From Candidatus Sumerlaeota bacterium (GTDB taxonomy: Bacteria; CG03; SLGR01), in the NCBI GenBank assembly GCA_007136585.1, contig SLGR01000047.1, forward strand, positions 1 through 13,178: DNA of 13,178 nucleotides, read 5' to 3'. Under the pieces are notes generated by a model, which ran no database searches, was not told where the DNA came from, and was given only the letters and a program-made list of their open reading frames with translations. The position numbers were made by a program, and so were the translations under genes. Below are positions 5,952-13,050 of the stretch, piece after piece (the first letter of the stretch is position 1; the number at the start of each line of letters is the position of its first letter).

Positions 5952-7664
5952 TTGGAGGATATAGAGAAACTTGTAACTAAAGGCGTAAAGAGCGGGATAC
6001 TTACATACCAGGAGATAAACGAGCACCTGGATGAGGAGAACCTGGATCCCAGCGATGTGGATAAGCTTTTTGAGAAGCTTGAATCCGCCAAGATAAATGT
6101 TATTGACGGCCGGAAACGCGAGAGACTTGATGATAAGAAGGACTCTTCCGGGGTAAAAAGCGTTCCACCTCCCGCGCTTACATCTACAGATTCAATAAAA
6201 ATGTACCTGAGCGAGATGGGTAAAGAACCGCTTCTGACCAGGACCCAGGAGATGTACCTTGCCAAGAATATTCAGGAAAACGAGCAGGCCCTTATCCGCC
6301 TGGTTCTGGGGACACCTGTAGGGATAGAGGAGTTCAAGAAGATTGCCGAAGATCTCAGGGAAGGGCGCATATCCCCGAGAGATATAATGAAGAGGGGGAG
6401 AAAGACAAAACGCATTCTTGAAAAGATGAAGGCAAGTGTAAACGACTCCTACAATGAAGTTAAAAGACGCCAGCGCAAGATCGAGAGGCGGAAGAGTAAA
6501 CTCTCCTCCGGGAAGCTTTCCAGGGAATCAAAGGAACGTCTCAAGCAGGAGATTGAAGATGAGTACGGGGCCATAGTTGAGGCGATCCTGCGCCTGGATT
6601 TGAGGAAAAGCAGGATCAAGGATATTATTGAGGTATTTAAGAGGGAAGCCGACCCCATATACCGGCTGGACAGGAGGATGGGGAGAGTTTTAAGCTGCGC
6701 GCGGCTCAGTTACAGGGAGCTTGACAGGCTTTACGGCAGGCTCAGAAGCGGGTCTATAGGTGTGGAGGAGTTTAAAGAAAAAACCGGCTTATCTCCCGAG
6801 CGAATGAAAAAGTTAAAAGAGGAGACAAGGAGTATAAAACTCAGTATGGCCGGGCATACGAGAAAGCTTGACCTTGATGTTGAGACAGCCCGTAATACCA
6901 TACGCCGGGTATACGAGCACGAGAAAGAGATAAACGAGGGGAAAATGAACCTTGTCAGGGCAAACCTCAGGCTTGTTGTATCCATAGCGAAAAAGAACAC
7001 AAACCCCACGCTCTCCCTTCTTGACCTTATACAGGAAGGGTCGATAGGGATGATGAAGGCTGTGGATAAATTCAAGTATAAGAAAGGGTTCAAGTTCTCA
7101 ACCTACGCGACGTGGTGGATCCGTCAGTCTATAAACAGGGCCATAGCCGACCAGGCAAGGACGATAAGGATCCCTGTTCATATGAAGGAGATTATGAATA
7201 AGATATCCAAGGTTTCCCGGCTCTGGCGTCAGAAATACGGGAGAAACCCCACTATAGAAGAGTACGCCTCAGCCCTGAGGATAGAGCCCGATAAGATCAG
7301 AAGGATAATGGAAATAAGACAGAAACCCATTTCTCTTGATACCCCGATAGGAGATGATGATGACAGCCGGCTTGAGGATTTTATAGAAGACCGGGACGGT
7401 CCTACGCCTGACAACGCCACGATGCAGTCTCTGAGGCGCAAGGAAATCGATATGGTTCTTGATACTCTTAAGGAGAGGGAAGCAAAGATTATAAAACTCC
7501 GTTTCGGACTGGAAGGAGGGTATCCCCGGACCCTGGAGGAGGTCGGCAGGATATTCGGAGTTACCCGTGAAAGAGTAAGGCAGATTGAGGCAAAGGCCTT
7601 AAGGAAACTCAAGCACCCCTCCAGGAGCCGCCAGCTCAAGGCGTTTCTAAACCTTGAGGAATAA
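5952..7664 (+). CDS. rpoD: RNA polymerase primary sigma factor RpoD (sigma-70)
   Basis: Housekeeping sigma factor of 570 residues that directs RNA polymerase to -10/-35 promoters. Region 1.1 spans about 1-52. Region 1.2 ([19 protein letters not shown]) starts near 79. A roughly 200-residue non-conserved region follows, rich in Lys/Arg/Glu helices. Region 2 (about 325-412) includes [33 protein letters not shown] and [11 protein letters not shown]. Region 3 spans about 413-490 with [19 protein letters not shown]. Region 4.2 (527-556) carries the helix-turn-helix [20 protein letters not shown], with the -35-contacting Arg539, Glu540, Arg541 and Gln544. The start is TTG, forced by an adjacent in-frame stop and supported by AGGAGG. 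Residues 349-356 (NTNPTLSL) differ from the usual YTNRGLQF. It shares an operon with dnaG, 18 bp upstream. Confidence 0.97.
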   Translation: MEDIEKLVTKGVKSGILTYQEINEHLDEENLDPSDVDKLFEKLESAKINVIDGRKRERLDDKKDSSGVKSVPPPALTSTDSIKMYLSEMGKEPLLTRTQEMYLAKNIQENEQALIRLVLGTPVGIEEFKKIAEDLREGRISPRDIMKRGRKTKRILEKMKASVNDSYNEVKRRQRKIERRKSKLSSGKLSRESKERLKQEIEDEYGAIVEAILRLDLRKSRIKDIIEVFKREADPIYRLDRRMGRVLSCARLSYRELDRLYGRLRSGSIGVEEFKEKTGLSPERMKKLKEETRSIKLSMAGHTRKLDLDVETARNTIRRVYEHEKEINEGKMNLVRANLRLVVSIAKKNTNPTLSLLDLIQEGSIGMMKAVDKFKYKKGFKFSTYATWWIRQSINRAIADQARTIRIPVHMKEIMNKISKVSRLWRQKYGRNPTIEEYASALRIEPDKIRRIMEIRQKPISLDTPIGDDDDSRLEDFIEDRDGPTPDNATMQSLRRKEIDMVLDTLKEREAKIIKLRFGLEGGYPRTLEEVGRIFGVTRERVRQIEAKALRKLKHPSRSRQLKAFLNLEE

Positions 7665-7689
7665 ATCAGACTCTTATGTGGACAGCAAC

Positions 7690-7718
7690 CTTAATCTGTT
7701 TTCTTATCCGGTTATAAT
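7690..7718 (+). promoter_or_regulatory. pilMp: Candidate sigma-70 promoter for the pil operon
   Basis: A perfect TATAAT lies at 7713-7718 in the gap between rpoD and pilM. The best -35 at normal spacing is weak (CTTAAT at 7690-7695 with a 17-bp spacer), and there is no extended TGn. A transcript starting near 7725 would have a leader of about 175 nt before pilM. Position and a perfect -10 support it; the weak -35 suggests low or activator-dependent activity. Confidence 0.35.
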
Positions 7719-7745
7719 TGCGCACATTGAAAAAGAGTTCTCTTT

Positions 7746-7889
7746 GTGTTAGCATTTTCAGAACGCGGGTACAGAAATCTTAAAAATATTCTTATGAGGT
7801 TTCCCGCAGAAATAGTTGAAAACACAATGAGCCGAGAGCGGAAAAATTATGAAAATTTTTGTCCGTCCGGCGGCTGTAATAATATATGA
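7746..7889 (+). CDS. Doubtful small ORF upstream of pilM (47 codons)
   Basis: A frame beginning GTG at 7746 stays open to a TGA at 7887-7889, ten bases before the pilM start, and would give 47 residues. Internal ATGs occur at 7794 and 7827. The C-terminal end reads NFCPSGGCNNI with two cysteines, a possible CxxxxC pair. AAAGAG (7732-7737) lies 8 nt before the GTG and is a mediocre ribosome site. I recognise no family, and its codon use is more A+T-rich than the surrounding genes. A chance ORF is the more likely explanation; it is listed because it falls in a real gap on the operon strand. Confidence 0.15.
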   Translation: MLAFSERGYRNLKNILMRFPAEIVENTMSRERKNYENFCPSGGCNNI

Positions 7890-7899
7890 GTAGAGAAGA

Positions 7900-8988
7900 A
7901 TGAATATCCTGTCAGGGGGAAAGAAACTGATCGGCGTTGACTTAGGCGCAAGTTCGGTCAAGGCGCTTGAGCTTAAAAAAAAGTCCGGGAGCGGGCTCTC
8001 CGTATCCTGTTTCGGACAGGAGGATCTTGGTTTTGATATAGAGGAGAAATCACCTGAAGAGAAGAAACAGGCCTATGTGAAAGCGCTTAAGAAGGTTATA
8101 TCCTCCTGTAAGTTCAGCACAAAGAACGCCGCTATCTCAATCTCCGGAAACTCAGTAATAGTTCGTTTTGTCAGGTTTCCTAAGATGACCCCCGATGAAC
8201 TTGAGAAATCCCTTCAGTTTGAAGCCGAACCTCATATTCCCTTTGATATATCTGAGGTGGATATGGATACCCAGATAATAGGGGATGTGGAGGAGGATGG
8301 ACAGGTAAAGATGGAGACGGTTCTTGTAGCCAGCAAAAAAGAAACCATAAAAGAGAAGATAGAGATCATTGAGCTTGCCGGTCTTATCCCGGCTGTTGTG
8401 GATATAGATGCTTTCGCCGTGGGAAACGTTTACGAGGCGCTTGAGAGCGAGGCTTCAGGTATCGCCGCAATGCTGGTGGATATAGGGGCCTCAACCACAA
8501 ACATCAGTATTACGGACAGAGGTATAGCAAAAGTTGTAAGGGATCTTAACGTTGCCGGAAGCAGTTTTACCAAAGCTATCCAGAACGCTTTTATGGCCGA
8601 AACCGGGCAGGCCGAGGAACTTAAAAAAAGGTACGGCCTTACAGGGGGAAAGGAGCTCCCGGAAGGCGAAGACGGGGAAGACGGAAAGGGAGAGAAGGTA
8701 TCTGAAGTCTTGGCAGTATCCGTGGGGGAGCTTATATCCGAAATAGAAAGGTCTGTGGATTTTTTTGCCAGTCAGAGCACAACGGAGAACAGGGCCGTTG
8801 AGAAAATTATACTCTCCGGGGGAGGGGCTTCCCTCAAGGGCCTTAAAGAGCTTGTAGGTTCCAGACTTAACCTCCCTGTTGAAATTATGAGCCCTTTTGA
8901 ATCCCGGGACCTGGTAGGGAATGCAAACATGCCCTCACTGAACCTGGTAACGGGACTTGCAATGAGATGGGCAGATGACAGCGGCTGA
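7900..8988 (+). CDS. pilM: Type IV pilus assembly protein PilM
   Basis: Actin-like ATPase-fold protein of 362 residues that forms the cytoplasmic ring of the type IV pilus machine and binds the N-terminal tail of PilN. The phosphate-1 motif is IGVDLGASSVKAL (11-23), phosphate-2 is LVDIGASTTN (192-201) and the adenosine motif is ILSGGGASLKG (304-314). The segment around 100-117, LEKSLQFEAEPHIPFDIS, is a strong PilM signature. A short acidic, Gly-rich insertion lies at about 249-265. The ATG at 7900 places the first phosphate motif at the normal distance; the ribosome-binding sequence GAGAAG is very close to it. It opens the pilMNOPQ operon, with pilN starting 11 bases after the stop. Confidence 0.95.
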   Translation: MNILSGGKKLIGVDLGASSVKALELKKKSGSGLSVSCFGQEDLGFDIEEKSPEEKKQAYVKALKKVISSCKFSTKNAAISISGNSVIVRFVRFPKMTPDELEKSLQFEAEPHIPFDISEVDMDTQIIGDVEEDGQVKMETVLVASKKETIKEKIEIIELAGLIPAVVDIDAFAVGNVYEALESEASGIAAMLVDIGASTTNISITDRGIAKVVRDLNVAGSSFTKAIQNAFMAETGQAEELKKRYGLTGGKELPEGEDGEDGKGEKVSEVLAVSVGELISEIERSVDFFASQSTTENRAVEKIILSGGGASLKGLKELVGSRLNLPVEIMSPFESRDLVGNANMPSLNLVTGLAMRWADDSG

Positions 8989-8999
8989 GGTAATATGAG

Positions 9000-9572
9000 A
9001 TGATACGGATAAACCTTCTTCCCGATGAATATAAGAAGAAAGCCGCCCTCCGCCGCCGGGTTATGCTTCTGGCAGGCGCGGGTATACTTCTCGTCGCCGG
9101 TTTTGCGGGTGTTTTTATAATGAGAACGGCCCGCCTGGCCGAACTCAACAGAATGATAAGGGAAGTTGAGAGGGACCTTGCCCAGCTGAGGCCGGTAGTG
9201 GAAAGGGTGGATGCCATAAGTTCCAGCAAGGCTGAACTAAATAAGAAGATTCGGATCATTGGGGAGCTTATGGAAACCCGGGTTTTTTACCCGGTTCTTA
9301 TGGAAGACCTGGCCCGGATTTTCCCCGAACGGGTCTGGCTGAAATCATTTTCTTCAAGTGGCTCTTATGATAATATGCGTCTGGATCTTTCACTGGAAGC
9401 CCATGATAATTACGCCGTGGCGGACTTTCTCAACGCGCTGGAGAGTTCCCGCCGGTTTTCGGGTATAAGCTTCTCCGGGATAGTAACAGAGCCTTATAAT
9501 GATACTTATATAAGAATATTTACGGTAAGGTGTGTGTATTCGCCGTCCGGTGGTTCTAAGGAGGACCTCTGA
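9000..9572 (+). CDS. pilN: Type IV pilus inner-membrane protein PilN
   Basis: Bitopic inner-membrane protein of 190 residues in the pilus alignment subcomplex. The N-terminus MIRINLLPDEYKKK carries the invariant INLLP motif, which docks into PilM in the cytoplasm. One membrane segment (about 21-41, VMLLAGAGILLVAGFAGVFI) follows a basic stretch. A periplasmic coiled coil (about 43-85) and a ferredoxin-like alpha/beta domain (about 90-185) come after it, the latter used to pair with PilO. The length is typical. GAGG about 9 nt before the ATG serves as ribosome-binding site. The TGA overlaps the pilO ATG by one base. Confidence 0.93.
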   Translation: MIRINLLPDEYKKKAALRRRVMLLAGAGILLVAGFAGVFIMRTARLAELNRMIREVERDLAQLRPVVERVDAISSSKAELNKKIRIIGELMETRVFYPVLMEDLARIFPERVWLKSFSSSGSYDNMRLDLSLEAHDNYAVADFLNALESSRRFSGISFSGIVTEPYNDTYIRIFTVRCVYSPSGGSKEDL

Positions 9573-10129
9573 TGGCGCAGAAGAAGGAGGTTCCCCGTCA
9601 GCAGAAAATCGCGCTTGGGGTGCTGGCGCTTATAGGCCTTTATATGCTCTACTCAAATTACTACGCTCCGCTTAGCGGAGATATAAGAAGAGCGGAGGAT
9701 ACGCTCCGGGAAAAACGCGACCGGCTGGCCGATATGCGGGTTAAAGCTGCGGATATAGGGGTGTTGGAGAAAGAACTTGAAATGCTTAAATCCCAGCTGT
9801 CTGAGACAGAGGAGCAGCTCCCACAGACAGAGGAGCTCCCGGGATTTATCAGGCTGATAACCCGGACCGCTTCAAAGTACGGGATGGATATCCAGGTTCT
9901 TTCCATGGCCGGGGTGAGCTCAGAGGAGCATTACAATGAGCACAGGTACGGGGTGGAGCTTACCTCCGATTACCATACCCTTGCTTCTTTTTTTGCAGAG
10001 GTCGGCGGTCTTGACAGGGTATTTAATATAAGGAATCTCTCGCTCGCACCTTCCGAAAACCCCGAAAACGGCGATCTTCTTCTTGACGCAAGCTTTATAC
10101 TTGCAGCGTTTACATTTGAAAAACAATGA
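9572..10129 (+). CDS. pilO: Type IV pilus inner-membrane protein PilO
   Basis: Partner of PilN, 185 residues. A short cytoplasmic N-terminus (MAQKKEVPRQQK) precedes a single membrane segment (about 12-27, IALGVLALIGLYMLYS). A charged coiled coil with heptad-like Leu/Ile spacing (about 35-85) follows, then a periplasmic domain with PGFIRLITRTASKYGM and YHTLASFFAEVGGLDRVFNI. That last region is the common PilO core and identifies the family. PilN-PilO heterodimers hold the PilP lipoprotein and link the cytoplasmic ring to the secretin. AAGGAGG sits just before the ATG within the end of pilN, so it has its own strong ribosome-binding site despite the overlap. pilP starts inside the last codons (ATGA overlap). 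Confidence 0.93.
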   Translation: MAQKKEVPRQQKIALGVLALIGLYMLYSNYYAPLSGDIRRAEDTLREKRDRLADMRVKAADIGVLEKELEMLKSQLSETEEQLPQTEELPGFIRLITRTASKYGMDIQVLSMAGVSSEEHYNEHRYGVELTSDYHTLASFFAEVGGLDRVFNIRNLSLAPSENPENGDLLLDASFILAAFTFEKQ

Positions 10130-10575
10130 GATTGTATGCCTTTACTGTAACAGTTGCGGTTTTTATACTTTCCGGGTGCGGGTCCCAGGAATATGTTCCG
10201 CCTTCAAGAAGGCAGAGGGAAAGGGAACCCCAGGCTCCCGAAGAGATAAAACATATGACGGATTACTCATACGGAGGGAATATATACCGGGATCCTTTTC
10301 TCAGGCCCGGCGCCCGGAGGGTCCGCGCCAGGCCCGATGATGAGATACCCATACCCGATCCGGAGCAGCTTGCGGTCCGGGGAGTTTTTACTTCAGGGTC
10401 CGATAAATATGTTCTTCTCTCCGGTACGGTAGATGAGTATCTTATCAGGAACGGGCGCATATACGACAGCCGGGAGCGGGAGGTCCCCGGTATCGCGGCG
10501 GCTGTAAGGGAGGAGAGTATACTTCTCTTTACGGACAACGATACCGTCTATGAGTTTCCTGTGCCCGAGGAGTAA
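10126..10575 (+). CDS. pilP: Type IV pilus lipoprotein PilP
   Basis: Lipoprotein of 149 residues. The signal peptide ends in the lipobox LSGC, with lipidated Cys18 followed by Gly19; there is no Asp at +2. A Pro/Arg-rich disordered stretch follows. RDPF (55-58) matches the conserved (K/R)DPF motif found in PilP just before the folded domain. The C-terminal part from QLAVRGVFTSGSDKYVLL to the end forms the small beta-sandwich that binds the N0 domain of PilQ. Gene order after pilO confirms the assignment even though sequence conservation in this family is low. The ATG overlaps the pilO stop by four bases and lacks a clear Shine-Dalgarno, so translation probably depends on ribosomes finishing pilO. 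pilQ begins 25 bases downstream. Confidence 0.85.
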   Translation: MRLYAFTVTVAVFILSGCGSQEYVPPSRRQREREPQAPEEIKHMTDYSYGGNIYRDPFLRPGARRVRARPDDEIPIPDPEQLAVRGVFTSGSDKYVLLSGTVDEYLIRNGRIYDSREREVPGIAAAVREESILLFTDNDTVYEFPVPEE

Positions 10576-10586
10576 AGAAAATCTTC

Positions 10587-10592
10587 AAGGAG
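10587..10592 (+). promoter_or_regulatory. Shine-Dalgarno deciding the pilQ start
   Basis: AAGGAG lies 8 nt before the ATG at 10601, which begins a clear signal peptide. This argues against the more upstream in-frame ATG at 10550, which lies inside pilP. Confidence 0.75.
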
Positions 10593-10600
10593 TTCAGATA

Positions 10601-12457
10601 ATGATGAAAATACCGGTTATGACCTTTTTAATTATATGCCTGTTTTCGGGAGGTTCTTTAAGCGGGCCGGCCCCTGTTGAGAGTTTGACGGAGGTTGGAG
10701 TGGAAACCGTATCAGAAACCTCGGCACTCCTTTCTATTGAGTGTACGGGGGAGGTTAAGTACCATGTTTTCAGGGTTTCCGATCCGCCGCGTCTTGTTAT
10801 AGAGATGGTTAATACCCGGCATAAGTGGGAGCAGAAACAGAAGCAGGCGTCTGATATTTTTATAAAGAGGGTCCGGTCAGGCCAGTACAGGAGCGAACCT
10901 GTAAATATAACCAGGGTAGTACTTGATATGGTTACCGATAAGTATGAGTATACTGATTCCCGGGAAGATAACCGCATAAAGGTAGGGCTTGAGCTTACCC
11001 CGGAAGGTATTGAAAAGCTGGTCAAAACGGAAGACCACGAAGAACCAGAGCCGGAAGAGGTCAGGAAACCACGCCCTCCAGCCCCTGAGTTAAAACCGAA
11101 TATTCCTACCCCGGAACATAAGACGGCCCTAGATGAAATTGAAAGGAAAAAACAGGAAAGAAAACTCAGGGAGCGCGAGGTGCAGGAGCTTAAAGAGTTT
11201 ATCAGGGAAAAAGATATCCTGGAAGAGGATGAGCCGGTTCCGGGGACTCTGGTGGGGAAACTAAGTGACGAGAAAGTGGAGTTTAATTTCCGGGCGGCGG
11301 ATATAAGGGAAATACTCCGGACTTTTGCCCTGAAACTGGAGAAGAATATGATCACGGCTGATGATGTTACCGGCAATGTAAGCCTGCGGCTGAGAAACGT
11401 TCCGTTTGACGAGGCTTTCCAGATACTTCTTTCCCGTATGGACCTTGTCGCTATACAGAGGAGCCCCAACGTTATTGAGGTGATAAAATCAGAGAATATG
11501 CCTGTTGAACGGAAAACTTTTAACCTTATAAGCCGTTCGGCTACCGATATAAGCGAGACGCTTGATGAGCTTATGACACCCGCGGAAAAGGCCAATACTA
11601 CTATAGCCGTTGACAGGACTTCCAACTCGCTTGTTATAACCGCTACGCCGGCTGTACTGAGAAAGCTTGACGTTCTTATAAAGCAGATGGATATAAAGTC
11701 CCCGCAGATCAAGATCAAGGCCAGGATCATAGAAATAATGGACAGCCTTGATTCCAGGAAAGGGGTGAGCTGGCTGAGTTCCATCCCCTGGAGGCAGGAG
11801 GGAGATACGGAGTATTCCGGCCTGGCGGGAATGAACGTGGACAGTTTCAGGCTTGAGTGGGATGATACTCAGCAGAGGATGGTCCCGGGTGAGCCTGTTA
11901 TTCCCGGCGATTCCGGGGTTATGGAGGTCTCGGCCATAATAGACGATATAAGCCTGAACGCCATACTTAGCCTCCTTGCCACGGAAACAAGGTCCAAGAC
12001 CGTCTCCGAACCCAACATAATAACAGAGAATAACAGGGGCGCGAAAATACACGTTGGAAGAAACCTTCCGGTGCGGACAACCCGGACAGACGAAGTGGGG
12101 TATACCCAGACCGTGGAGTTTATTACCGAGGGAGTGACTCTTGATGTAACTCCCGTGGTCTCCCCGGGGAGCGATCAGATAGCCCTGGACCTCAATGTAA
12201 GCGTATCGGAGTTTGTAGGGTTCCAGGCGGATATGCCTATGACAATGGACCGTTCCGCCACAACCCAGGTAACCGTTGAGAGCGGAAAAACCATTGTAAT
12301 AGGCGGGCTTATAAGAGAACGGATGTCTGATTCCGATACCGGCATTCCTCTTCTCAAGGATATCCCGCTTCTCGGATACCTATTCAAGAACAGGACCACC
12401 GGGAAAGAGAGAAACGAACTTTTAGTCTTCCTGACCCCGGAGATTGTGCAGGATTGA
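10601..12457 (+). CDS. pilQ: Type IV pilus secretin PilQ
   Basis: Outer-membrane secretin forming the gated pore through which the pilus passes; 618 residues from the ATG at 10601. A signal peptide (MMKIPVMTFLIICLFSGG) comes first. One AMIN domain follows (about 27-135), a type that binds peptidoglycan. Residues 142-212 are a Pro/Glu/Lys-rich linker with a helical, charged stretch. The N0 domain (about 222-298) begins VEFNFRAADIREILRTFAL, and N1 (about 303-370) contains SLVITATPAVLRKLDVLIKQ. The secretin core (about 371-615) has VSEPNIITENNRGAKIHVG, the membrane-lip segment, and IPLLKDIPLLGYLFKNR. It ends in LLVFLTPEIV, the standard C-terminus. The TGA overlaps the ATG of the next gene (TGATG). 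Only one AMIN domain is seen, where some PilQ proteins have two or more. Confidence 0.96.
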   Translation: MMKIPVMTFLIICLFSGGSLSGPAPVESLTEVGVETVSETSALLSIECTGEVKYHVFRVSDPPRLVIEMVNTRHKWEQKQKQASDIFIKRVRSGQYRSEPVNITRVVLDMVTDKYEYTDSREDNRIKVGLELTPEGIEKLVKTEDHEEPEPEEVRKPRPPAPELKPNIPTPEHKTALDEIERKKQERKLREREVQELKEFIREKDILEEDEPVPGTLVGKLSDEKVEFNFRAADIREILRTFALKLEKNMITADDVTGNVSLRLRNVPFDEAFQILLSRMDLVAIQRSPNVIEVIKSENMPVERKTFNLISRSATDISETLDELMTPAEKANTTIAVDRTSNSLVITATPAVLRKLDVLIKQMDIKSPQIKIKARIIEIMDSLDSRKGVSWLSSIPWRQEGDTEYSGLAGMNVDSFRLEWDDTQQRMVPGEPVIPGDSGVMEVSAIIDDISLNAILSLLATETRSKTVSEPNIITENNRGAKIHVGRNLPVRTTRTDEVGYTQTVEFITEGVTLDVTPVVSPGSDQIALDLNVSVSEFVGFQADMPMTMDRSATTQVTVESGKTIVIGGLIRERMSDSDTGIPLLKDIPLLGYLFKNRTTGKERNELLVFLTPEIVQD

Positions 12458-13050
12458 TGACGGATAGGAAAGCCCTTGACGAAGTCAGGGAGCTTATCCG
12501 CCGGGGCAGGTCCAGGGAGGCCGTAAGGAGACTGAGAAAATCCGTATCCGGGACTGATGACCCGGAGGCCTGGTTTCTTTTATCCAGGGCATACTATAAA
12601 ATAGGCGCGGAGGAAAACTCGCGCGCTTTTTTTATACTCTCAGAAGATTCAGCGGTAAAAGCCCTGAAATCCCGTCCCCGCGAAACCGCGTATAACGACC
12701 ATCTTGTATCAGTCTCAAGACGCCTGGGAAAACTTGACTCCCTGAGCAGACGTTACAGGGAACTTCTGGAAAAGGAAGAAGATCCTTTCTATTCGGATAT
12801 GCTTAAGAAGATAGCCGCAATAGGTATCGCGGCCATACCCGGTCCGGATAAGAAACGTAAAAAAAAGAGCCCTCTTATCAGGTTCGTGCTCAATTATTTT
12901 ATTATGCCGTCCCTTGTCGCCACGGGTTTTTTTTCTCTATACAGCAGAAGGCACCGGTCCTTTTCGGCTCCCCTTCTTTTACTGTCGGGGGCTTATGTTC
13001 TTTACCGTATATTTTCAAGGCCCAGGAGTTCATCCGGGAAGGACTGGTGA
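12457..13050 (+). CDS. Unrecognised helical-repeat (TPR-like) protein with two predicted membrane segments
   Basis: I do not recognise this 197-residue protein as a named family. The N-terminal 110 residues look like one or more degenerate tetratricopeptide-type helical hairpins, with ALDEVRELIRRGRSREAVRRL and DPEAWFLLSRAYYKIGAEE. A very basic stretch (KKRKKK, 132-137) precedes two hydrophobic segments at about 141-162 (LIRFVLNYFIMPSLVATGFF) and 169-186 (FSAPLLLLSGAYVLYRIF), with ArgArgHisArg between them. The likely topology is a cytoplasmic helical domain anchored by a membrane hairpin. The start is ATG 12457, overlapping the pilQ stop as TGATG; a TTG three bases earlier is possible. Coupling to pilQ suggests a role in pilus assembly or regulation, but that is inference from position alone. 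Confidence 0.7.
   Translation: MTDRKALDEVRELIRRGRSREAVRRLRKSVSGTDDPEAWFLLSRAYYKIGAEENSRAFFILSEDSAVKALKSRPRETAYNDHLVSVSRRLGKLDSLSRRYRELLEKEEDPFYSDMLKKIAAIGIAAIPGPDKKRKKKSPLIRFVLNYFIMPSLVATGFFSLYSRRHRSFSAPLLLLSGAYVLYRIFSRPRSSSGKDW

Larger units (their letters stand above)
7665..7899. other. 235-bp rpoD-pilM intergenic region
   Basis: This A+T-rich gap separates the two operons. It holds the candidate promoter, a short inverted repeat at 7732-7745 (AAAGAG, two bases, CTCTTT), and an all-A/T hairpin (AAAAATT 7842-7848 against AATTTTT 7854-7860). It also contains short ORFs of unknown value, including one of 47 codons at 7746-7889. I see no G+C-rich stem with a T-run, so the end of the rpoD transcript is not defined by an obvious intrinsic terminator. 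I see no tRNA or recognisable riboswitch. Confidence 0.5.

Noticed and set aside
7859-7888. Second possible promoter (TTGTCC and TATATG) close to pilM
   Set aside because: The -10 match is poor, and transcription would start within about 5 bases of the pilM ATG, leaving no room for a ribosome-binding site.
9278-9294. Hairpin CCGGGT-TTTTT-ACCCGG resembling a terminator
   Set aside because: It is inside pilN coding sequence, the T-run is in the loop and not after the stem, and downstream genes are clearly part of the same operon.
10550-10600. Upstream ATG at 10550 as pilQ start
   Set aside because: It lies inside pilP, adds 17 residues before a clear signal peptide, and ignores the AAGGAG placed 8 nt before 10601.
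10594-11784. Long antisense ORF (396 codons) opposite pilQ
   Set aside because: It is Ser/Ile-rich, has no recognisable domain, and lies fully opposite a secure PilQ coding region. It is a by-product of codon bias on the other strand.
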